Positions 23,435-34,456 of a DNA stretch of 64,000 nt are shown here, piece by piece (within the stretch, counting starts at the first letter, position 1; each line of letters starts with the position of its first letter). A program made the position numbers and the translations under genes. The notes beneath the pieces were generated by a model. That model searched no databases. It was not told where the DNA came from and saw only the letters and a list, made by a program, of their open reading frames with translations. Source of the stretch: Cercophora sp. LCS_1 (taxonomy: Eukaryota; Ascomycota; Sordariomycetes; Sordariales; Lasiosphaeriaceae); assembly GCA_036250225.1 (NCBI GenBank), contig JAPZLL010000001.1:1911156-1975155 (forward strand), written 5' to 3'.

Positions 23435-24168
23435 ATTACGACAAAACGGGATATGAAAGGAAAATAAAAGTCTGGGGCATTTTCACGGCGTTTGGGGAAC
23501 TCAGGGCGATACCATTGTGATCTAGGCGGTAACGAGAGGCATGCATTTCGTCAAGAAGCTGCAGCACATGTTGCTTTACAGTGATCAATTGGCCTTGCAT
23601 GGCACCCAATATAGCCTTGCTATCCTTGGAAGAACTGCGTAGTGCTGTGATGATACCCTCTTAGACTGGCTGTGAGTTGCATTGTGTTCCGGTCCGCCCA
23701 TCCATGGGATCCTCTCAACGAAATCCTTCCATCAAAAGCCGTATTTATACGAGGCTAAGCAAGAGGCTGTGTTCACGAAAGAAGAAAAGGGGTTTATCGA
23801 TAAGCGGAACTGTACGCATGCGCAATGTTTCACCCAATCAACACGTCAAAATTTCCAGCGGGTCACTTCCCCGTGTCTTGGGTCATGTTCATCAATTGAT
23901 CTTCAACTGCCCCGAACTTTTTGATACCATCGTTTCGCTAGCCATTATCTTGCATTTCAACATACGGTTTTCGCGACCGCGTTTGCAACCTTGTTTTTTT
24001 TCTGCCGCAGAAAACAGCTTGCAATGCGCCAACATCGGCCATTTTGACTACTTTTTTTGGTCTGATTATTCCCTCCTTTTTATAGTTGCTCGCTCGCCCC
24101 GTCCCAGGTTTCTGGCACCAAAAAACGCACGGTTCGGCGCGTACCGCCGTTAAAACCAAAGAGTCGAA
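23435..24168. other. Intergenic region
   Basis: These 734 bp follow the uS8 gene and hold the promoter of the glycosyltransferase gene. A T-rich leader precedes the start. A long minus-strand frame entering from the glycosyltransferase gene is an antisense artefact. No gene is seen. Confidence 0.5.
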
Positions 24169-26045
24169 ATGCGCCGTCGCCAGCTTGTCGTCCTCGCAGG
24201 CCTCGTCTTCCTGGCCTATTGCACATTTTCGCTTGTACGATCCGCCTCGCTCGGCCGACCGAAAGAACCGACTGTTCATCGACCGATCAAGACGCAGCCG
24301 CCGCCCGCGAATAGTGTGTTGCCTCCCGTCGCCGTGAAGGCGAAACCAGCCCCTAAGGGGTCGCATCCCATATGGCACCTCACTACCGAAGCGGAACGCG
24401 ATTTCGAAAAGGTCAAGGCGCGCCAGTCCAAGACGCTCAAGGATGCTGTGAGCGAGTATAAGCGGCGGTATGGGATCGCGCCGCCGCCGAACTTCGATAA
24501 GTGGTGGGAGTTTGCGCAAGCCAAGGGGACGGTGCTGGTTGACGAGTTTGATGCCGTTTTGGATCTGTTGACGCCGTTTTGGGGCCTCAAGCCAGAGACT
24601 GTCAGGGCGAGGGCCAAGGAGGCGCTGGGGTTTGATAATGCGCTCATGGGCATGTCGATTCGCGGCGGAAATGTCACCCTTGCGGCGGGCGGTCCGGAGT
24701 GGCAGCCGGGCGCGACGACCAAGATGGTGCAGGGGTTCGTCGAGTGGTTGCCGGATATGGATCTGGCGTTTAATGTGCACGACGAGCCGCGGGTTGTCGT
24801 GCCGCATGAGGATATGGCAAGGTTGGTTGGGCGAGCCAAGGCGGCGATGGAGAGGGCCGGCACCGCGGGCAAGAAGAACGAATTCTCCAAGGCCAGGGGG
24901 CTGAATGATGGCAAGGAGTTTGGGATGACCAAGTTGACGCGGTTCAACTTTTTTGCGCATCAGCCGACGTGGACGCATAGTCGGGTCAGCTGCGCGCCAG
25001 ACAGCCCCGCAAGAATGCTCGAGGAGGACGAGATGGTGGACGACGTGGAGAAGTTTGGGATGGGCGAGCTGGGCTTTGTTTACAACGCCACGGCCATGTC
25101 GGACATTTGTCTGTCGCCGAGTCTGCGCGAGACGTACGGTTTTTTCGATAGGCCGAATGCCTACAACATCGTGCACGACTTGTTTCCCATCTTCAGCCAG
25201 AGCAAGATCTCGTCCTACGCCGACATCATCTACCCGTCGCCCTGGTACCACGCCGACAAGGTCAAGTACGATCCGGCCAAGGATAAGGAGTGGGACCAAA
25301 AGACCGAGGCGCTGTACTGGCGCGGCACCACTACGGGCGGCTACAGCCGCAACGGAGGCTGGCGGAGGCAGCACCGACAGCGCTTCATCGCAAAGATCAA
25401 CTCGATCGACCAGGCGCGCGTGCTGACCAACGAAGGGAACGACTACAACCAAAAGTGGGCGGTGCGCGAGGTCCCGCGCGGCGAGTTCAAGGACGTTATG
25501 GACGTCTACTTCTCGGGCGTCGGCCAGTGCGACAAGCCCGACTGCGATGCGCAAAAGGAGTTTTTCGACGTCAAGTCGTCGGCGCCCTTTGACACGGCCT
25601 ACAAGTACAAGCACGTGCTCGATCTCGACGGGAATGCCTTCTCGGGGCGGTTCTACGCGCTGCTGCAGAGCAGGAGTCTGGTCTACAAGTTTGCTGTCTT
25701 TCGCGAGTGGCACAACGAGTGGATCAGGCCGTGGGCGCACTATGTTCCCATGAGCTTGCAGGGCGAGGACTGGCTCGAGGCGGTGCGGTTCTTCTCGCAG
25801 GAGGACCTGGGCAAGAAGGAGGCCGAGAGGGTGGCGATGCAGAGCAGGGAGTGGGCGGAGAGGGTGTTGAGGCACGAGGACATGGAGGTTTGGTTCTTCC
25901 GCCTGCTATTGGAGTGAGTAGTCGCTTCTTCTCCTTCTTCTCCTTCTTCTCCTTCAGTGGATCAATGAGACCAGCAAGCTAACACGAAAACAGGTATGGG
26001 AGGGTGATAGACGATGACCGGGAAAACATTGGCTATGTTGGTTGA
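24169..26045 (+). CDS. GT90 (CAP10/CAP59-type) glycosyltransferase, type II membrane protein
   Basis: Two exons (24169-25913, 25994-26045; 80-nt intron) encode 598 residues. MRRRQLVVLAGLVFLAYCTF is a basic start followed by a signal anchor, so the catalytic part should face the Golgi lumen. The C-terminal half shows the CAP10-like pattern: YNATAMSDICLSPSLRETYG, EALYWRGTTTGGYSRNGGW, DLDGNAFSGRFYALLQSRSL and EWIRPWAHYVPMSL, with the acidic and aromatic residues typical of GT90. Family knowledge: fungal members such as cryptococcal Cxt1/Cap10 act in polysaccharide or glycolipid xylosylation, but donor and acceptor vary, so the reaction here is unknown. The intron contains a (CTTCTC)n-type stretch. 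The gene is convergent with PAF1. Confidence 0.9.
25925..25956. repeat. CTT/CTC pyrimidine microsatellite in an intron
   Basis: Three copies of the 9-base unit CTTCTCCTT fill the 5' half of the single intron of the GT90 gene. Confidence 0.85.
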
Positions 26046-26428
26046 TTTAGCGAGGTTTTTGCGTTCTTGGCGAAGGGAGTGATGTAATGTCTGACGAGCT
26101 CTTGGAGGGTGTTATAGGATGGGTAACAACGTTGGATGATGGCTTCGATGGAGCGAGGCAAGGTTATCTATATAGATGTACAGAGCATCGGCACGGCGTT
26201 TTGTGGTTGGATTCGCTGCTTCAAAGGTCTGCAAGAGTTTCGCAAGGCCAAGTTTGGGTAATAAATCTTCTGGATTCACGCACAACACTGTGCCACAATA
26301 TTGGAGATGGAAACATTATAGGGCTGGTAACCATGACACATGACTCTTTTCTTGCTTGCGAGGTGCAATCTAGGGGTTCTATCTTCCTCCGTCTAGTGAG
26401 ACAGGTAGATTGCCCGTCACACTTCAAC
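26046..26428. other. Convergent intergenic region
   Basis: These 383 bp separate the 3' ends of the GT90 gene and PAF1. Only 3' UTR sequence is expected, and no gene is seen. Confidence 0.5.
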
Positions 26429-27903
26429 TCATTCATCCTCGCCCTCCGCATCCTGGTCGTCGTCGGATGTGCCATTGCGAGCTGGGCTTCCAGATCTCCT
26501 TGCCGATTGGTCCTCGTCGTCCTCATAGTCAGGGAGGAACCCAACAGGCATGTTCTTGAACCGCTCCAGCTCCGACTTGAGCTCATCGCTCGGGTCTGTG
26601 ATGCGAACGTGCAGCTCATCCAAGTGCGTTTCCTCCTCATCGGTGATTCCTATTGTACGCGCGATGTTCTTGGTACGCTGACTGCGAATGGTGCTCCGCT
26701 GCATAACCGGATAATAGTACACAGCCTTTTGGAAGCCGTCGTTGTCTTGACCACCATACTTGTCCGTTTCGTTGAAGCGGTATGCGAGGATGACCTCCTC
26801 GTCGTACTTGTTGTCGTGGTCCATCTCCTTCTCTTGTGACGTCTCATACGAGCGGATGCGTGGGAAACGGAAACTGCCACCTCCCTCGGAAAGCGTGTAG
26901 AGAGACGGGTCGCCGTGATCGGGGTTGTGGACGTCGAACATTTTGCGGAATTTGTCGCCTGTGTTGGCGTCGGCCGCAAGGAAGAAGTCGTAATTCATCA
27001 TACTGGGAGGCTTGGGGTTGTTGATTGGATCCCGCTCGTGGGCAGCAAATGCCGCCTCAAAAGCCTTATCCTCGGCAGCGCTACGCTCAATGGGCTTGAA
27101 GATGCCGGAAAGCAGACGTGTATCGTACCGGTCTGTGCTAGAAACCGGGTTCGTCTGGAACTTGACAGTGACGTAGGCGCCCGAGTCGGGGAACGCGTTG
27201 AGATCGGGCACAAGAGGGAAAGCGTCGACGACCTTGAGGTTGCGCTTCGTGGGGTGCTTGACCCGGCTGCGGTCCGCAAGCTGGGCGGCCGCCACCTCAA
27301 AGCTCTTTTCGATTCGCCTCTTGATCCATGCCGGCGTGCCCTTGTCTGGTTCGGGCTCTGCCTTGCGCTTCTCGGGTCGTTTGGCGTTGCCGGATGCTGG
27401 CTTCATGAACACATTTTCCTTGGGTCTTGTCTGGGCCGATGAAATGTACTCTGTTCGTCGGAGGAAGGATACGGCGGTGTCTGTAGTCTTTGGCTTTCCG
27501 AGTGTTGAGAGAGGTCTGAGGAGGAGGCGGTCGCGGGGGTGAACTGGCGGTGCTTGGGCAGGTGCTTGAATGGCTGTGTCATTGTCAGTTTCGGACGGTG
27601 AACCTCTCGGAACCCTTAGGCGGACGTACAGCTCTCGTCGCCATCGAAAACGCCGGGCATGCCCACCAAGTCCAACGGCATTCCGAGCTCGGCATCAACC
27701 TCGATGTTCAATGGCTGCTGGCGCGCAAGCCGGGATGCGAAGCCGGGGTTTGTGTACTGCCCGCTCGAGAGGCCAACATTTGGAATGTCGAGGAGCTTCG
27801 GTGGGTTGGGAGGTGGTGGCAACGCATTCGAGTATCGTATTCTCGCGATGTAATCTTGGTGAATCATGCGCTCTCCGCCGCCTTTGGAATGTGAGGACGA
27901 CAT
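26429..27903 (-). CDS. paf1: RNA polymerase II-associated factor 1 (PAF1 complex subunit)
   Basis: Two exons on the minus strand (27903-27630, 27573-26429; 56-nt intron) encode 472 residues. The N-terminus (HQDYIARIRYSNALPPPPNP and PKLLDIPNVGL) is the conserved PAF1 start, and LLRPLSTLGKP with VSFLRRTEYISS follows after the intron. The middle contains NAFPDSGAYVTVKFQTNPV and MNYDFFLAADANTGDKFRKM. The last about 60 residues are acidic and Ser-rich (YEDDEDQSARRSGSPAR), as in Paf1/Leo1 homologues. Known role: nuclear elongation complex needed for H2B ubiquitination, H3K4 and H3K36 methylation and 3' end formation. Confidence 0.96.
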
Positions 27904-28711
27904 TATGCAGTTGGGGATGTCGGAGCGCTCGAGGGTGATGTCGAAGAGGATGCGGGCTGCGCAAACGCGGCCGGATCCGCCGCAGAAGCTTTATCGGTGT
28001 CTCAATTAGTAGCCGAAGTTTTTTGCGGCGCGGAGGGTGGCGTTGCGGCGATTGCAAGAGACTGTGGTTGTGAGTCGGTCGTTGGAGGAAACAAGGCGAC
28101 GCGACTGCCCTTTGGTCGCGAATTTTGGCCAAGAAATTTGGATGAGGCTGACAATGGCCCCTGGCAGACAAAAGCCCGGCCACAACTCCCACTTTGCCAG
28201 TCGAGATCCAAATGCCGATCGTAGATCGATTCAATGAAGAAGCAATACTTTTCAGTTTGTAGCATTACAATGCGGCGACATCGCTGACAACCTCAAGGCA
28301 TTCGTGAACACCGAGCAAGTGCTTCCTCTGGCAACTGCATCAAACCTCTGATCGATTTCGCTCTATGGTATCCAATGCACCCAGCACTCCCCCATGCCGC
28401 CCACCTCCCCCCGTCCGACCGGCAAAACCGTCGCAGCCCGAAATGCGCAATGGCAGACATCCTTCCGAACGGAAATCATTAACCCTGAGCCGCCAGCCCC
28501 GGAGCCCAGCGCCGCGGCCACCAGTCCCTATTAAGAATGCATATGTAACGTTGTACAGGATTGTCGTGAGCGCCCAATGTGTTCAGTCATAATACATGGA
28601 GATCCTCTATTGCAAAGCCCGCCGTCCTTTCCCCAAAGTGCCCCTTCCGCGAGGCTACCCGAAAACAAGAACGCCTTGCCTGGAAAAAAAGGGCAGTCAT
28701 CCGAGCTCAGT
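27904..28711. other. Intergenic region, RER1 to PAF1
   Basis: About 0.8 kb separates PAF1 from RER1, both on the minus strand, so the PAF1 promoter and RER1 3' UTR lie here. A C-rich stretch at about 28,380-28,530 gives open frames on the plus strand but no recognisable protein. Confidence 0.5.
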
Positions 28712-29445
28712 CTAGTTGTTGCTAGCCTTGCCGTACCGCGTCTTGCCGAAAGAAAAGGGCACGTAGCGGTACTTGATCATGTGCTGGATCTGCTTCCTCA
28801 CTACACCGACTGTCAGTATCACCTGGTATTTCCAATCTATGGTTCAACATACTGGTGAGGATGAACAGCATGAGCCAGTACATAACCAGGACGGGCCAGA
28901 AGACCGGCACGTTGAAGATCTCGAACCAACTGCAGACGAATGAAATGGCGACGGCGCGGGTAGCCGAGTGCCAGAACTTGAACTCGGGGAGCCGCCGGAT
29001 AAAGGGGCGAAACTCCTCGTCCTTCCTCGTGGGAAGGGTCCCGATCGATCCGTCCTCCATATCATTGTCCAGAGCGTCGTTGGATGGGTCGAACTTGGGC
29101 TGAAGGAATGCGAGGAACAAATTCAGGAGGTAGATACCGAGGGCGTAGGCCACTGTCCATTCCCATCAGTACTAGGTCGTTCTCTGGTCACACCCAGCTG
29201 CACATACCGATATACCAGCCTTGCGCCACGAAGACGCGCAAGAAGAACAGGGCCAGGCCGACAGCCGTCCCGATCCAGCGATACGTGACATGGGGAGTTG
29301 ACTGATCCAGAAGCGCTTGGTATTGCTATGCGACGTCAGCTGCGTCCCTGCGAGATGCTCTTCCAGTAGCACGCACCCTCTGGAGCTTGTTTGAATGCGC
29401 AACGGCTGTGCCGAAGGGCGTCTGGGGTTCATCGATGGGATCCAT
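28712..29445 (-). CDS. rer1: RER1, sorting receptor for ER membrane proteins
   Basis: Four exons on the minus strand (29445-29377, 29325-29208, 29152-28853, 28800-28712; introns of 51, 55 and 52 nt) encode 191 residues, the usual size. Four hydrophobic segments are present: TAVGLALFFLRVFVAQGWYI, VAYALGIYLLNLFLAFLQP, AVAISFVCSWFEIFNVPVFW and PVLVMYWLMLFILT. Between them are the family blocks FDPSNDALDND and EEFRPFIRRLPEFKFW, and the cytosolic end reads RKQIQHMIKYRYVPFSFGK. Known role: cycles between early Golgi and ER in COPI vesicles and returns ER membrane proteins. It is divergent from the enoyl-CoA hydratase gene. Confidence 0.97.
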
Positions 29446-30014
29446 TTCGAGTTGCGACACTTTGCTCAGCCCTACGGCTTTCTCGTCGGGTGTCTAGCAC
29501 GGCAGCTGAATCGCTAGATCGTCCGTCTGAATGCGCTACTGCACGTCGCAGAATTCGATGCGCGATGCGAATCGTGGAAGTCGGGTACAGACGTCGAACA
29601 ATTTAACAAAGGCAAATTGATGGGAAGCGAGAACGAGAGCCTGGTCTGGCTGCGCGTTCTGGAAACTAAACTTGGGACATCTGTTATCTAATCAGCCACG
29701 CAACCGCTTCAGGGGGATTGTCAAATTTTTGGGCGTGGCGCAGCTTTGCCCCTGCTCATGTGGCTCGTTCGCCGCTGGTTTCATTGACAGCGCACGGACA
29801 GCACCCAGGGATGATGAAGCCGTTCCCGTCGGTCCTTAAACCGAGGATAACCTGTGACGACATAGCAGTGGGGCCGACGCTCAAGCCGAGCTTCACGAGC
29901 TTCAACTCCCTACCTTTCTTCTCCCTCTCATTCTACAGTGAATCAAGATTATAGTGTGCCAATTCGCTCAGCACTTGACCCTCTCGATCACCCCCTGACC
30001 TCTAAATCATCACA
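29446..30014. promoter_or_regulatory. Divergent promoter region, RER1 / enoyl-CoA hydratase
   Basis: These 569 bp between two divergent start codons must carry both promoters. A C/T-rich leader (about 29,890-30,010) precedes the hydratase gene. No individual element can be named with confidence. Confidence 0.5.
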
Positions 30015-30881
30015 ATGTCAGCCGCGGCACTGCGCACCCCGCTACGCTCGGCAGCCCGCTTCCCGTTCGCGGCCCGCCGGAGCTACTCATCCGCGGCGCC
30101 GTCCTACGAATTCCTCCAAGTCTCGGAGCCCCGGCCGGGCGTCGGCCAAGTGACGCTGAACCGACCGAAAGCTCTCAACGCGCTATGCACGCCGCTGATC
30201 AAGGAGCTCAACACGGCACTCAAATCGCTTGACGGCTCGTCCACCATCAGCGCCATCGTCCTCACGGGCTCCGCCAAGGCCTTTGCCGCCGGCGCTGACA
30301 TCAAGGAGATGGCACCCCTAACCTTTAGCGAGGCGTACAACACGTCGTTCATCGAGAGCTGGTCCGAGCTGACGACGGCCGTCAAGAAGCCCATCATTGC
30401 GGCCGTGTCCGGGTATGCCCTCGGCGGCGGGTGCGAGCTGGCGCTCATGTGTGATTTGATTTACTGCACCAAGGGCGCGACCTTTGGGCAGCCCGAGATC
30501 AAGTTGGGGACTATTCCCGGCGCGGGTGGCAGCCAGCGGTTGACGAGGGCCATTGGCAAGAGCAAAGCGATGGAGCTGATTCTGACGGGCCGTTTCTTCA
30601 GTGGTGACGAGGCGGAGAGGTGGGGCATGGCGGCGAGGGCGTTTGAGACGCACGAGGAGCTGCTCTCAGAGTCGTTGGACACAGCTGAGACGATTGCCAA
30701 GTACTCGCAGGTCGCAGTCAGGGCGGCCAAGGAGGTGGTCAACAAGAGCCAGGACTTGCCGCTGCGGGACGGCGTGGAGTATGAGCGGCGATTGTTCCAT
30801 GCGTTGTTTGGGACCCAGGACCAGAAGATCGGGATGAAGGCGTTCGCCGAGAAGAAGGCACCCGAGTGGACGAACCAGTAA
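30015..30881 (+). CDS. Enoyl-CoA hydratase, mitochondrial
   Basis: A single exon encodes 288 residues. The first about 26 residues (MSAAALRTPLRSAARFPFAA then RRSYSS) are a mitochondrial presequence with a likely cleavage site near the YSS. The crotonase fold follows: the oxyanion-hole segment AFAAGADIKEM and the block VSGYALGGGCELALMCDL. Both catalytic glutamates of true hydratases are in place, Glu141 in GGGCE and Glu161 in FGQPEIKLGTIPGAGG, so this is an active short-chain (ECHS1-type) enzyme and not an isomerase-like paralogue. Its role is hydration of 2-trans-enoyl-CoA in beta-oxidation and branched amino acid breakdown. No intron is seen. Confidence 0.96.
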   Translation: MSAAALRTPLRSAARFPFAARRSYSSAAPSYEFLQVSEPRPGVGQVTLNRPKALNALCTPLIKELNTALKSLDGSSTISAIVLTGSAKAFAAGADIKEMAPLTFSEAYNTSFIESWSELTTAVKKPIIAAVSGYALGGGCELALMCDLIYCTKGATFGQPEIKLGTIPGAGGSQRLTRAIGKSKAMELILTGRFFSGDEAERWGMAARAFETHEELLSESLDTAETIAKYSQVAVRAAKEVVNKSQDLPLRDGVEYERRLFHALFGTQDQKIGMKAFAEKKAPEWTNQ

Positions 30882-31003
30882 TCAAACGTTCTAAAGTGTA
30901 ACAATTATTGTGAAATGGACTGATCTGATCATCCGTTCCATGACCGTCATACCCGCGGCTTTCCACTTGAGTTCCGACAGATATATACCAACCTAAAACC
31001 CAT

Positions 31004-33925
31004 CTAGCCAGTCTTATCCTTTTGCATCTTGACATACGGCGCGGGAAGCAAGCCCGAGACGCCCATATACCAACCATGAAACCACTCTCCGTTGACATCC
31101 TCCACTTCCAACACCTCAGCCCACTTTGGAAACATCAACTCATCCTCAGCTCCGGCGGGATACCATCCCCACCCGGCCACTGCCTTTTGTGCTGTCCCTC
31201 CATCAGGCGGAAACGTTGTCTTTGTGAAATTCTCGCTTCCCGGAACCACCACTCCTTCGGCACTCGTCCCAACGTCCACGGCAACCAGCCTTTCAATCTT
31301 CCTTCCACCATCTTTCCACCCCCATACCTCAAACCCTTCTCTCCCTTCAACCTTATCCCTCGTCAATCTCCTGCCACCAGCCAAATCCTGCAATATCCTC
31401 TTCTTCTCCGCACCTCTGCCGTCGACATCAAACACTTCCAGCACCATTCGGTGTCCCGCCTTCGGACACCGCCTCCACCCTACCGGTCCATTCTCGGGCG
31501 GTATCTGGCCAGCTGCTACAAGTCCTGCATAGCACAGCCGACAGATATCGTAGCTCCCCTCACCTGCGTCCGGTACGGCATCCGAGACACAACTGTAGCA
31601 ATGATATCTCGCATCCGCTGCCGGGATCCTCCTTCGACAGCTCGAACACGGCTTGGGCACGCTAATCGGCCGAAAGGCCTTCTGGCCCTGTGCGGGTCTC
31701 GTTTCACCAGGACTTGCGGGCGGTGTCGTCCCGGCATCTGTGTAAGCCATTGGCAGCAGTAAATGCGTGCACGCCATCCCCTTGCCCACGCAGTTTCCAC
31801 AGAAGCCCCATTCGCCTTCGTTACACGTGTCACAACGCCAGTAGCCGTCATTCGTCCATGCCGCGCACCGCGAGCAGAACGTTCCGCTCTGGAGCCGCTC
31901 CATCGGGTCTTCGTGCGTCAGGGTACGCCGGCCTTCAGCGCCACCGGGTGTGATTTTTGGAGGTAGGTAGCGGTTCGCGGTGAGGAAATGTGGCGGAGCC
32001 GATACCCACTTCGGGTCGCCTTGTGCCCGGAGTTTCTCCCACCGGTCCCAGGCCGTCTTACCGAAGCCGAGCCAGTGGAGGCAGCCCTTGCGTCGACGCC
32101 AACAGTCCAGGCAGAGGTTCCAGTCACCAGAAGCGCAGATGGCGCAGTTATAGTGAAGCTCGTACTCGATGTGTTCGCGGTTGCACGAGTTGCAAACAAC
32201 GAAGGGCTCTTTGAAACGAGGGAGGTTGCGGCGAGGGGAGGCTAGTCCTGGGCTTCCTGGGCTGGACGACGTAGTTTGTGTGGTGGTAAGATCGGCAGGG
32301 CGAGGGGGAGCGGGCGTACGTTTGCGGCTTCGCGTATCGGAGTCGGATCCAGCGTCGGTTGGGGAAGGTTGGGTGATACCAAGGCCACTGGCCGCGCGGG
32401 TATTGAAGGAAGCATTCCGTTGATCCGGAGAGTCACCGCGTCCGGTGGCTGTAGGCGTGGCTTGGGTCGGGGAGCTCGAGCTTCGCGCCTCAGCAGCAAT
32501 GATACTGGCGCTCGGTCGAATGGCCAAGTCGGTCTGTGAACGCGCCGTGATGCCTCTAGCTTCGGTTTGGGTGACGGGGAGTGGCGCTGTAGCACTTCGA
32601 CTGCCGCCGCTCGATGTCCGTCGTCTCCGAGTAGGCTCCCCAGGTTCCAGATGCGTCGAGCTCGAAGGCGGATATCGTCCTCGTCCTCTCTCATCCGTGC
32701 TGTTTGCGCTCGGTGGGCGGGACGAATGGCCGCCGTGCCGACTTGTCGGTCGCGAATTGTCCCCTGTGTGCGCCCTCGGCCTGGTCACCGACAGCTCCGA
32801 CCTGTGCGAACTCGCACTAGCGGTGCTCCTCCTCCCCTCCGGCCTCAAAGCACCCCGATACCTCCTGTACGCCTCCGTGACCCTCCGATGCAGCTCGTCA
32901 TTGCTCCTCAAGTCAATATCATCCAGGTCCAACCCATCCAACAACCCCTCCTCTTGGATCTGTCTCGTAAACTCCTCAATCTCCCTCTCGATATCCCTCG
33001 TCCCCACCCCTTCGGCACTGATCAACGACCTCAGTGAAGCCTGATGCTCCAACTGACCTGCCGCCCTATTCGCAACAGCCTCAACAGCCTCCCTCTCCCC
33101 ACCCCTGGCCCTCTCCTCACTCCTCCTCCTCCTGCCCTCCCCCCCGGCACCCCCCTCAGCCCTCAAATTCGCACTCTGCGCCCTCCTCCTCGTCCTACTC
33201 TCCTCCCTCCGTCCAGTCCGACTCTCGCCCCGTCTCCCTCTATCCCTCCTCTCCGCCCTCGCCATTTCCTCCCTCAAACTCTCCCTCTGCACCTGCTCCA
33301 ACAACCTTCTCTCCTCCTCATCCAACCTCCTCTGCTCCGGCGAGCGCTCCATAATCTTGAGCTTAGGCAACACCTTCTCGCCCTTGCGATACTTGGCATC
33401 CATCTCTTCCCTCTCGCGCTCCGGCCTAACCCGATCCACATTCAGCCCCAAAAACATATCCAACAGCGTTGCCACCCGCGCATCATGTTTTGTGTCCCTC
33501 ACCCGCTCCCGGCACGACGGGCACGTGAAGACAGCCGCGTCGGGCGCGGGCGGGAGCGGCGCATTCTCAGCGCGGGTAGCCTGGAAGGAAAACCATTCCT
33601 TGACGCAGGCGCCGCAAAAGGTGTGCAGACAATCGAGGAGGGTGAGCGGGTTGTATAGGAGATCGGAGCATATCTGTTTTTATTTCACGAATAACAAGTT
33701 AGTTTCTCGGTTTGGGGGTTGTGTTCATCCCAAGCAAGCAGCGCGGGGTTTCACCAGGGGGCGAGGGGTAAGGTAGGCTTGTGGCTTTGAAGATCCGATC
33801 ATCTCCCTTCCTGCCGCTGTGGATTTGCGGGGGAAAAAAGAGGGGATGGATGAGCAAGTGGAAAGGGGACATACCGAGCACGTCAGTTCCGTCTCGAGGT
33901 TGACGGCCGGTTTGGACGACGCCAT
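31004..33925 (-). CDS. RING finger protein with ZZ-like zinc fingers and C-terminal SH3-like domain
   Basis: Two exons on the minus strand (33925-33875 and 33673-31004, 201-nt intron) encode 906 residues. The intron splits a C3HC4 RING; joined, the ligands are Cys16, Cys19, Cys32, His34, Cys37, Cys40, Cys68 and Cys71 (core LTLLDCLHTFCGACVKEWF). A charged coiled-coil-like segment follows, then a long Arg/Ser-rich disordered middle. The C-terminal third has three Cys-rich, ZZ-like clusters: CNSCNREHIEYELHYNCAIC, CSRCAAWTNDGYWRCDTC and CSSCRRRIPAADARYHCYSC. The last about 60 residues (GWGWYPAG, LMFPKWAEVLEVEDVNGEWF, GLLPAPYVKM) look like an SH3 fold. It is likely an E3 ubiquitin ligase; the substrate is unknown. 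The gene is convergent with enoyl-CoA hydratase. Confidence 0.85.
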
Positions 33926-34456
33926 AGCTGGCCGTCTGTCTACTCGTGTGCTTGACGTCAGGCACAGACCGGGACCTGGACTTAGGGAAACGAGTGGGCA
34001 CAGCAAGCTTGGTTGCTAATGAGAGGTGCACTTGACTTATACGCGAATTGGGGTGCTGCCAAGCATCTTTTCAGCTGCACTGTTGCAGCGGGGCGGAGCC
34101 TATCTGCATGATGCGGCGAGCGGGCATTCGCTCTTCGAAAGTGCAAGGACGAGGGGAGCAACTACTCGCCGCCTCTGGCTCCCACGTAATAATCGCGGCA
34201 AGCCCGTCCGAGGTGTCCTCAATCTTCTCTGTTATTCGCTTATGTATTGAATTCTTCGTGAGAAAAAATATGACTGTGAGCCATCAAGCCCCAACTCCTG
34301 TATCCGAATGCTATCCAACTTCATCCAACTGTACTGTACTGTGTGTATGTCTGTATGTCGATACCCAACCGCCAGCTCATTTGCGCCGCCAATGTAGCCC
34401 AAGCAAAACAAAAAACTGCAGAAATAACAATAAAGTACAAGACAAGTCCACAACGG
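33926..34456. other. Intergenic region
   Basis: These 531 bp contain the promoter of the RING gene and the 3' UTR of ATG15, both on the minus strand. No gene is seen. Confidence 0.5.

Noticed and set aside
23938..25875. 645-codon open frame on the minus strand
   Set aside because: It lies antisense to the GT90 gene, is low in complexity (Arg, Leu, Pro, His-rich) and has no family motif, while the plus strand has clear conserved blocks.
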